Source: Thinopyrum elongatum (Eukaryota > Streptophyta > Magnoliopsida > Poales > Poaceae). From it: a DNA stretch of 64,000 bases. The stretch covers positions 196,716,076-196,780,075 of the forward strand of contig CM022298.1 of the NCBI GenBank assembly GCA_011799875.1. Direction: 5' to 3'. Position numbers and translations under genes: made by a program. The notes under the pieces are model-generated. The model did no database searches and was not told the origin of the DNA. It saw only the letters and a program-made list of their open reading frames with translations. Shown one piece after another: positions 56,729-64,000 of this stretch (position 1 is its first letter; each line of letters opens with the position of its first letter).

Positions 56729-57183
56729 ATCCCAACCTATTTCCCGTCCTTCACTTATGTATGGATGTCGACCAATCTCCCTCAAGACATAGCTAGGTCT
56801 CTCCTTCTCAACACATATACGAGTCGATCTACCTCTCTAGTTAGGTCTCTGCCTCCCCCCGTCCCCCCGCACACACTCGCACACACACACCGATACATCG
56901 AGCGCTCTAGTCATCTCTCCCTGCCACACACAAACTTGCCCTCTGCCCTCTGATGTTCCGGTAGGTTAGTCGCCCTATATCTTTGACGTGCACACACACA
57001 ATTTTGATTGCTCTCTTCATCGATCTCACACCCACACACTTGATCCTCTCTTCGACTCTATCGATATCTATGACCCCTCCCACTCTTCTCGTGGATCGCC
57101 CCCTCTATATATGATATAGATAGGCCTCTATTTCACACACATTGCATGTGTCAATTTTTTGTTTGAGATATCATCGACACATA
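55998..57183. repeat. Tandem duplication, copy 2, main piece
   Basis: Resumes with GCACACGCCCTCCTCGCC after element E and follows copy 1 to ATCATCGACACATA at 57183. The CT run (56683-56719) is longer here and followed by GT repeats. Confidence 0.85.
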
Positions 57184-57289
57184 TTCCCACAAATACATTC
57201 ACGAAATCACCCCCCCCATAACAAAAAACACTCACGAACACACATACCATCTCTCTAGGTTTGTATCTCTCTCACACACACCCACGTAG

Positions 57290-57480
57290 GTGGGGGACGT
57301 GCACGAAGAGAAGAGGTGCACGCACGGCGCACGTACTCCCATCTCTTTCCCAACCACACTCGCGCGGGTAGACGGTGGAGCTCATTTCTGTATGAAAAGG
57401 CAGCCCACATGGTAATTTCACACATGTATTGGTTGTCCACTTGATGGAGGATCGTGTACCACAGGTGAACAAACAATTTG
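57290..57480. repeat. Local duplication, copy 1
   Basis: GAAGAGAAGAGGTGCACGCA through GATCGTGTACCACAGGTGAA recurs with divergence at 58797-58975, and its last part (GGTCGTGTACCACATGTGAA type) recurs near 60810. It is not a coding region. Confidence 0.65.
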
Positions 57481-57823
57481 TGACTTGACGCGTTATTTAA
57501 AAAAAGAGGCAAACCATGTTTGGCCTACCTTAGAGGCAAGGCTCTATACACTGGAGATGCTCTGTATTACTTTTGATGTGTCCCGTCAACTCGCAAAATG
57601 AAGAGAATCTTGCTTAGTACGCCCTCTCCCCTGCCCACGGGCGCGGTGGCTCGCAGAGTCGCATGACAAGGAGAAGCTTGCTTACTACGCGTACGCGCGC
57701 ACCCTCGCCCACGAGCGCGGTGGCTCGCAGGACGAGGAGAAATTTTTACTACTCCCTCCGTTAGATGTATATACTCCTTGTCCCTACCTTGGTTAGAGAG
57801 ATTATCATATTGTTTGAAATATA

Positions 57824-57904
57824 CTCCCTCCGTCTCAAAATATAAAAGCGTTTTTGACACTAGTGTAGTGTCAAAAACACTCTTATATTATGGGACAAAG
57901 GGAG
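57824..57904. mobile_element. Stowaway-type MITE
   Basis: 81 bp from CTCCCTCCGTCTCAAAATA to its inverted end, flanked by TA at 57822-57823 and 57905-57906. The centre is palindromic (GTTTTTGACACTA and TAGTGTCAAAAAC). Confidence 0.88.
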
Positions 57905-57906
57905 TA

Positions 57907-58036
57907 TGTCTTTTAGCAGATTTCGATATGAACTACTAGTACATACTCCAAACACTGATGTATATAGACGTATTTTAGAGTGCAGATTCACTCATTTTGC
58001 TTCGTATGTAGTCCATATTGAAACGGACATAGTAGT
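57907..58036. mobile_element. Fragment of a second Stowaway-type MITE
   Basis: GTATATAGACGTATTTTAGA followed by GTGCAGATTCACTCATTTTGC and TATGTAGTCCATATTGAAA resembles the interior of another common Triticeae Stowaway. A CTCCCTCCGTT end lies at about 57752, so this MITE may have been split by the one at 57824-57904. Confidence 0.45.
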
Positions 58037-58796
58037 ACGCACTCTCCCTCGCCCCTCGCCCCTCGACCCTCGCCCACGTGGTGGACGTGCAGCAATTCAT
58101 TCGATCTCAGATAGCCAGAACCAAATACTGTAGTACCATCATTGCTCGACTCCCCGAAGAGGCAAAGAGCCAAGCGCAAGGTTAATATTTTTTAGATGCC
58201 AAGCGCAAGGTTTATAGGACAACGAGTAGTAGTACTAGTAGTAGTACGTGCTGTATGAGGAAGAAGGCAACAAGAATGTATGTTTTGCATGACAGTCTCT
58301 TCTTATAGGACGTGCTAGACCTAGTGGATCTCATTATTGCAATGGGAGTACTATAATAGATGGCACGATTCAGAGTGGTGGGCAACGGGAATAATTTGGA
58401 GCTGCTTAGTCTTAAACCCCATGAAGAAGTCCCATCGAAAAGAATAGCCACCCTCTACACGTGCTCCTATGTAAAATGAGTAAATGAGACAAAGTAAAAA
58501 AATCACCAGCCTTAGAGCCAGCCCTATTGTATCAGTGAATGATCTACGTCATGATTGACATGGCTATATTATTAACCATGCTACAGAGGTAGCAACAGAT
58601 TTTTATTTATTTGCGGAGGTAGCAGCGGATGAATATTCAACGAGGAGTGAAATGATGGCTGCTTCCTCAGTCAAACATAGAGAAAGGTGGGCCTCGTGAT
58701 TTCATGGCTTATTAGTCATTATTGCTGCCTATACTCTTTGCCCATATAATAACCGCGTGGTAGAGTAGTGGGCTATACTTTTAATAACCTTGCTCG
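58037..58796. other. No recognised feature
   Basis: Mixed-composition sequence. No ORF, splice pattern or repeat end that I can support. Confidence 0.4.
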
Positions 58797-58985
58797 AAGA
58801 GAAGAGGTGCACGCACCCACGCACGTAGTACTAGTAGCACTCTTTGCGTCTTCCCCAACCACACACGTGACACGGTGGAGCTCATTTCTATACGATGATG
58901 CAGCCCACGTGATAATTTGACGCGTCTAGTAGTAGTTACTCACTTAATGTAGGGTCGGGAACCACGCATGAACGTACGCAATATA
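58797..58985. repeat. Local duplication, copy 2
   Basis: Diverged copy of 57290-57480 (GAAGAGAAGAGGTGCACGCA, GGTGGAGCTCATTTCTATAC). Confidence 0.65.
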
Positions 58986-58996
58986 AATAGGTTCAT

Positions 58997-59485
58997 ATGG
59001 AGAGAAAAAGAAACCGCTCCACTATATACATAGCCAGGAGCCTACACGGTTGCTTGCTGGGGTTGCTCTCTTCATACTCTCTCGCACAAAATGTCTGTGG
59101 CCACATCTCTAACATCCGGGCGGATCACGTCCGCCAGGGGAAGGGGTGGATGCTTTGTGTAGATGCGGTCGCCGTCGTCGATGGTGAAAACCCACTGTCG
59201 ACGCGTCCCGATCAGGGGTCCACGCCGTTCTCTCTCACAAAGCCGGTGCGGTTGCCTTCGTCCCTTGCTAACTGCCGTGACATGGGCAGTTACCGCCTCC
59301 CGCCGCCCTCCTCTAAGCTAGCTACATCCCGACATCCCTCAGGTACAACTTCCTTTATAGGCGGCTTGCACCACTGCCCTAGCTGCCCACATCGCTCCAT
59401 GTGGATATTTCTCTACTTCTTTGCCCCGCACGTACCTCTACTGGCTTCTACTGTATTTGTGATGAGTTTATGTCTCATCAACTAG
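58997..59485 (+). pseudogene. 5'-exon-like segment, copy 1, unknown gene
   Basis: Open for 162 codons. Nucleotides 59060-59345 match 61930-62225 (GTTGCTCTCTTCA, GTCCGCCAGGGGAAGGG, GTCGCCGTCGTCGATG). Both copies end in a donor-like AGGTACAAC or AGGTATAAT. The proteins are not well conserved between copies, so this may be a leader or 5' exon rather than a protein domain. A candidate next exon starts after CCACAG at about 59535 (DAQLDFNEIAQNDPVVKGLQ). Confidence 0.35.
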
Positions 59486-59695
59486 TCCCACTAGTCTTAT
59501 TCTAATCACGCTTCTTCAATTTCTTTGCCACAGGGATGCTCAGCTCGATTTTAATGAAATTGCACAAAATGATCCGGTGGTCAAAGGGTTGCAAACTTCA
59601 TTTCTTCGGAAGGTTCAACGTCGCTAGCAAATTAAAGCCCAGTTAGGGTTTAGGGTTCAAGGCCTAGGGACTGCATGGATTGTTTTTTTCTTTAG

Positions 59696-59789
59696 CTGTC
59701 TCTGTTCCAAAATAAGTGTCAACTTTAGTAGTACAACTTTATGCTAAAGTTGGCATAAAGTTGAGACACTTATTTTGGAACGGAGGGAG
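59696..59789. mobile_element. Stowaway-type MITE
   Basis: The right end GGAACGGAGGGAG and the degenerate left end CTGTCTCTGTTCC are inverted, with AAAATAAGTGTC / GACACTTATTTT inside. TA follows at 59790-59791. Confidence 0.82.
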
Positions 59790-59799
59790 TACATATTGG

Positions 59800-61330
59800 C
59801 TATGATTTGTGAATCATTGGGATGCAATAGCATGCATGTTAGTCTCCTTTGTATTTTATGGAATGTTGCAACGGGGCATCCTTGGACGCCAGATACATGA
59901 AACAGAAGCTGGAAGCTTCATAGCATTGTACAAATTTATCTCGCTGAGAAATTACAGTACGTACTATGTACTACTAAAGAGTTAGGTGTCGCACGGTGTC
60001 CAGAAAATATGGTGATAGTGTGAGGTGGGCCATGTAATCACTGAGCTGCCGTGTTTTCGCTGCTTTCGCACTCCTCCGCTGTAAGAGTGGAGAAAATTGT
60101 AAAGAGTGGAGATGCTCTACCTCCTTTCGCCGAAACGTGGGACATCCAGCATCTGGTGCACGTGTCATGCACCAAAGTAAAGTGTACAGTGCAACTGAGA
60201 CTCAGCACACTCGTACCACCTCAGTAATAATGACCAATGAGCCATCAAATCACATAGACCCGTCAGTAAGTTGGACGGACAAAGCAACCATCACTCTTCG
60301 TTGAATCCGCTTCTCCCTTCAATGCAGGCGGCAGTGAGAGGTCACATTTGCTCTGCACAGGCATGAATGCGGCACCGATTCTCTAGAGCGGCGCTGACCG
60401 TTTCGGGCGGGAAGCGCCCGCGGCCGATAGAGGGGGTTTGGTTGGGCCAGGGTGGTCAGGAGCGGGCGTGGCTACTGTCCCGACCAGACACCCAGAAATG
60501 AGAGGATGCACCTACTCTCGCGGCTAAATCGTAGTACTACACACAATCTCTCTGTAGGTTGATGTGTCGCTCTCTCTAACACACACACACGCTGTTAAAA
60601 ATAAACACACACACGCACACACAGGTTCATGCGCCAGCGGTCAACCGCTATATCTACAGCCGCGGTATTTGACGCACGCGGCTGCCAGATTTGGAGCATC
60701 CCGGCCGCCTGCGACTGCGCCTTGCCATGGATTGTCCGGGTACCGGGTCGCACAACAATGGCAATGCCTCCACGTGGCATGCAGTTGTAGTTGTTGTTCA
60801 TTTCAAAGGGTCGTGTACCACATGTGAACGATAGTAAGTGCGACCGAGAGGCGTGGAGCGTTAATTACAAATTGACTCCTTCGAGTGTTAAATTTTCTTC
60901 GCGTATTAGCATTGCCCTCCGTCACAGTTTATAGGGATCGCTTCAATTCTCATGCATTTCCACCACCGGAGGGATTTTAGGCGTCTTTGGTTTAATGCCC
61001 AATTAATTAGGGCATTGTAACCGCAACCAAGCCCAAAATTTTCTTTCCATGCAGGTGTGTACGCGGGGTGGAATAAATGCATGCATGTGTGTACGTGGAC
61101 TGAAGGCACTCCATGCATGTGTGTACACATTAATTTCTCCAGTAATTGGGCGCCATGGTATAACTCCCGATGCTATTTTTCAGTCCAATCGCTAATCACC
61201 TTGGTCCGAGAGATTCTTGATGCGTGCCCTGTAAACTATGACAGAGGGAGAAATTAAATAAAGAGTTTCATTTCGTGCACAATTTAAAATGATTTTTATG
61301 GAGAGAAAAAGATAACCACTCCAACTATAC
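59800..61330. other. No gene recognised; one CA-repeat tract
   Basis: Contains a CA microsatellite (about 60580-60625) and low-copy sequence. The small ORFs (60564-60827, 60595-60801) are compositional. Confidence 0.4.
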
Positions 61331-61336
61331 AGGAGT

Positions 61337-61605
61337 ATATACTAGCAAGATGCCCGTGCGTTGCACGGAACATCAAGATGCATTTGTATGAGTAGTTTAT
61401 CTTGTGGGAGAAAAGGATGAACGAGGGAAGGCCTTATTTGCAAATGTGGAGAGGGGTGTGGGTATCTTTTTGCAAAATTGCCATAGTTTCCTTCCTATCC
61501 GTCAGATATAAATCGGACGGCCTATATTGCAGGATGGCAGGCACGCCATCATCACCAACTCTGTTTTTTTATAAGAGTAGAGATATAGATATAGAGAGTA
61601 GAGAT
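61337..61605. repeat. Duplicated MITE-like element, copy 1
   Basis: Starts ATACTAGCAAGATGCCCGTG and ends TTATAAGAGTAGAGATA. A second copy lies at 61667-61910. The edges TAGCAAGATGCCCGTGCGTT and TATAAGAGTAGAGATA recur in grass genomes as far as I recall; the class is not assigned. Confidence 0.65.
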
Positions 61606-61666
61606 ACGCTGCAGCCTCATCGCTTGTTTTCTAGGGTTTACTCTCTTCACACTCTCTCCACTATAT

Positions 61667-61910
61667 ATACTAGCAAGATGCCTGTGCGTTGCACGGAACA
61701 TCATGATGCATTTGTATGAGTAGTTTATCTTGTAAGAGAAAAGGATGAACGAGGGAAGTCCTTATCTGCAAGTGTGGAGAGAGGTGCGGGTATCTTTTTG
61801 CAAAATTGCCATAGTTTGCTTTCTATCTGTCAGATATAGATCGAACGGTCTATATTACACGATGGCAGGCACACCATCATCACCAACTCGGTCTTTTATA
61901 AGAGTAGAGA
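61667..61910. repeat. Duplicated MITE-like element, copy 2
   Basis: Collinear with 61337-61605 (ATGCATTTGTATGAGTAGTT, GTATCTTTTTGCAAAATTGC, GATGGCAGGCACACCATC). Confidence 0.65.
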
Positions 61911-62222
61911 TACACGCTGGAGCCTCAGCGCTTGTAGTTGCTCTCTTCACACTCTCACCCTCTCCAGATCTAAACAAGACTACGTTGGCCTCTCTCCCCT
62001 CATTGCTAGTCAAAGAGCCGGCAGCATCCCGTCCGCCGGGGAAGGGAAGGAGGCTTAACGTTGTCGCCGTCGATGAGGGAGGGAATCCACTACCGGCACC
62101 GCTATTCTCTTTCTACCAGCGGTGGTGCGGGAGGTCCTCTGACCCCTTCTTCCTCGCTGCCGTACATAGTGTGGGAAGATCGGCCTCCGGCCGCCCACTG
62201 AGCCCACACCGAGAACCTTAAG
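61911..62222 (+). pseudogene. 5'-exon-like segment, copy 2, unknown gene
   Basis: Homologous to 59040-59345. It is open as part of 61745-62221 but starts within the MITE-like repeat, so the true start is unknown. A donor-like AAGGTATAAT follows. It may belong with the exon-like segments at 63.05-63.72 kb. Confidence 0.35.
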
Positions 62223-62950
62223 GTATAATTTACTTAATCCACATGCATTGCTCTAGCTGCATGTGGATTTTTTTCGCTTCTGCACTCGAATCTAGGTGTT
62301 TGATCAAACAGGAAAGTAGTGGGGAAAGTTGTATAGCATGAATCTAGGACGTGGTTCAAAGAGGAAAGGAAGGGAGGAAAGTAGTACAGACTAGCTATCC
62401 AACACCTACGTTGGTCGAAAAGGGAAAACAATGACAAACGCAGGACACACATCTGTAATGAACTGATCTTTCTGTGGGTGGGGGACAAGGCTGTAGAGTT
62501 TGAGCAGGACTAGATGTGTTGCCCTCTCATAGGGAAAGGTGTCTAAAGATAACAAAACTGGGACCAACACAAATATGCTCCTTGGTTGTTTGTTCTTTGT
62601 TGCAACAGACTGTGCATCACCCCTTTATACATCGGTAGATGCACATGGTGCTGGTGCGTCCACTGTCCCATACAACTCTTTAGCTGTTGTTAATCCAATA
62701 ATGCCACTAGAAAATTGATGCAATGCCACAGTTAAAAGCAAATTACATGTTTAACAAATTTTATTGTTAATATGAATCAATGCCATTGTTTGAGAAATGC
62801 TACTGTCTTGCTTTCTTTCCCATTTAGATAAGTTAGATGCTTTTTTTTGTGGGCTTCTGTGTCATCCACCGTTATTGACTAGTAATTGTTTCCTTTGCAC
62901 CTCTGTGTAAACAGGGTTATCTACTTCACCTCATTGCTATTGCGACCTTT

Positions 62951-63001
62951 TGTTGGACTGCACAAAACACTTTTGTTTTAAGAGTGTTTTGTGCAGTTCA
63001 A
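62951..63001. repeat. 20-bp inverted repeat (hairpin)
   Basis: GTTGGACTGCACAAAACACT (62951-62970) pairs at 19 of 20 positions with 62982-63001, with an 11-nt loop. The core ACTGCACAA recurs at about 63054, 63226 and 63667. Confidence 0.8.
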
Positions 63002-63049
63002 CCAAAATGTCACATCGACAACGTTGCTTGATTGCTTGATCTTAGTGGA

Positions 63050-63107
63050 ACTGCACAAGAGGAGATCTGACATCCGTGCTGGCAAATTTGTTTCAGATCT
63101 TCTTCTT
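63050..63107 (+). pseudogene. Exon-like segment with ELHKRR motif
   Basis: After GATCTTAG the frame reads ELHKRRSDIRAGKFVSDLLL and meets a GTGAGT donor. Homologous starts occur after TTTTAG at 63222 and 63659. Gene not recognised. Confidence 0.3.
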
Positions 63108-63221
63108 GTGAGTTGTTTGAATTCCGTGTCATGAGAGGTCAGTACTGGCCTTCTTCCACATGATTGTGCAGTGTGCTTTCATATGTTTGACTACTTATAC
63201 AGTAATGTTGCTTGATTTTAG

Positions 63222-63282
63222 TGAACTGCACAAAAGGAGACCAGACTTCCAATCTGTATGTGCACCGTAATATCCCATTGAG
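63222..63282 (+). pseudogene. Exon-like segment, frame-compatible with the next
   Basis: After GATTTTAG, reads NCTKGDQTSNLYVHRNIPL and ends AG-GTAAGA. Its last two bases plus the first of 63404 make AGG, so the frame carries over. The alternative frame (ELHKRRPDF) is homologous to 63050-63107 but hits a stop. Confidence 0.3.
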
Positions 63283-63403
63283 GTAAGATAATGATATTTT
63301 GCAACTGTTGGCCTGTATACTACTACTGTCATCAGAAAAGTAATGTTGTTGTTTAGTTCTATACTTGTGCTCCCTAATTGACATGCCAAATCTTACATTG
63401 AAG

Positions 63404-63513
63404 GCGAAGCTTGTCTGTTATTGAACCAAGTGATGAAGGGGAAGAACAAGCGGAAGAAGAACAAAAATCAACTCCCGGTGCTGTAATGAAGCACTGGAAC
63501 TGTGATGACACAA
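63404..63513 (+). CDS. Candidate internal exon, unknown protein
   Basis: Acceptor AAG before 63404, donor GTAATG at 63514. Reads RSLSVIEPSDEGEEQAEEEQ and KSTPGAVMKHWNCDDT. Acidic and open only in this frame. One leftover base plus two from the next exon make AGG. I do not recognise the family. Confidence 0.4.
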
Positions 63514-63632
63514 GTAATGATATAGTTTTGCATCTTAATTTATTGCTATGGCTGGAACGAGCAATTGTTTTGCCACTGTGATTTGATGCCACTCTTAATG
63601 TAATATGTAATTATCTCTACTTGTGCAAACAG

Positions 63633-63715
63633 GGATCTTGTTTGAAGATAACATATATTTTAGTGGAACTGCACAAGAAGATGTTGGAAACATTAAACTA
63701 ATCGAGGAGTTTATA
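63633..63715 (+). CDS. Candidate internal exon, unknown protein
   Basis: Acceptor GCAAACAG before 63633, donor GTAAGC at 63716. Reads ILFEDNIYFSGTAQEDVGNI and KLIEEFI in the frame delivered by 63404-63513. Consensus-like splice sites on both sides and frame continuity are the main support. The 3' continuation was not resolved within the window. Confidence 0.4.
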
Positions 63716-64000
63716 GTAAGCATGGCAACCATAGTAGATAATAACGGATGGTTCCGGAGAAGTGCTTCATCTGCATGCTCTACACAATAAGCCTCCTGAC
63801 AAAGGTTGGTACCGGCCCACGGATTTCATCCATATGATCAAGCTTTGTCATGTCTATTGGTGTTGTGCTACTGTTTAGCTACTATCATGAGAAAGTGGTA
63901 TTGTTTCGCATATTAATCTAAGGCTGCTAACAAAATGAGGCATCGGTTTGCCACTGTTATAGCCACTGATAAAACTAAGTAATAATACAGTTCAATTTGA

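Noticed and set aside
1..64000. tRNA, rRNA, CRISPR arrays, bacterial operons
   Set aside because: None seen. The tRNA-like words are primer binding sites (18 nt) and the repeats lack CRISPR spacing.

Overview
The window looks like intergenic DNA of a large grass genome, most likely Triticeae (wheat, Aegilops or barley). The evidence is deep nesting of LTR retrotransposons whose LTRs begin TGATACGTCTCC or TGATACGTCC, Stowaway MITEs ending in CTCCCTCCGT, a CACTA-type terminus, and no bacterial gene organisation. I found no complete, convincing host gene. Nearly everything is transposon, dated relative to each other by nesting and by exact 5-bp target-site duplications (TSDs). TREP-style family names are not assigned because no comparison could be run.

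Left part (1-26.6 kb). Element A (1-5059) is a non-autonomous LTR element cut by the window edge. It abuts T (5060-7395), the 3' remnant of a minus-strand Tat-like Ty3/Gypsy element that carries an extra plus-strand coiled-coil gene. An old LTR (H) is inserted in T and now lies in three pieces (7396-8310, 14928-15145, 26584-26618). It is split by element F (8311-14922, minus, non-autonomous, TSD ACTAC), by element G (15146-26578, plus, Athila-like gag-pol with many frameshifts, TSD GGCTT) and by a CACTA-like terminus at 26619. A solo LTR (B, 15425-17021, TSD GGCGC) sits inside the 5' LTR of G.

Middle part (26.6-57.2 kb). The CACTA-like segment has a GGCCC-rich subterminal array and, on the minus strand, a decayed multi-exon gene with repeated homologous exons and a coiled-coil C terminus. 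No right CACTA end was found. A 1.2-kb CT/CA-rich block is tandemly duplicated (34973-36198, then 36199-36240 plus 55998-57183). Its second copy is split by element E (36241-55992, TSD TGCAT), a non-autonomous element with an intact 357-codon ORF. The 5' LTR of E is in turn split by element D (37219-49923, TSD TAGGC), a 12.7-kb Tat-like Gypsy element. D has gag-pol on the minus strand and, on the plus strand between pol and the 3' LTR, a separate gene with a TATA-like box, a good start context and GT-AG introns.

Right part (57.2-64 kb) is lower-copy sequence with Stowaway MITEs, several local duplications, a duplicated 5'-exon-like segment (about 59.0-59.4 and 61.9-62.2 kb) and a short chain of frame-compatible exon-like segments near 63.2-63.7 kb that I do not recognise.

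How the parts relate: G and D encode (now broken) polymerase machinery. A, E and F encode none and would have needed it in trans. A, E, F and G share the tRNA-Asp-type primer site, and E, F and G keep a recognisable purine-rich tract before the 3' LTR. The most interesting signals are the spliced antisense gene in D, the extreme over-representation of TTGCCGG/CCGGCAA in D, the conserved non-gag ORF of A and E, and the PPT-like hairpin repeats inside A, E and F.
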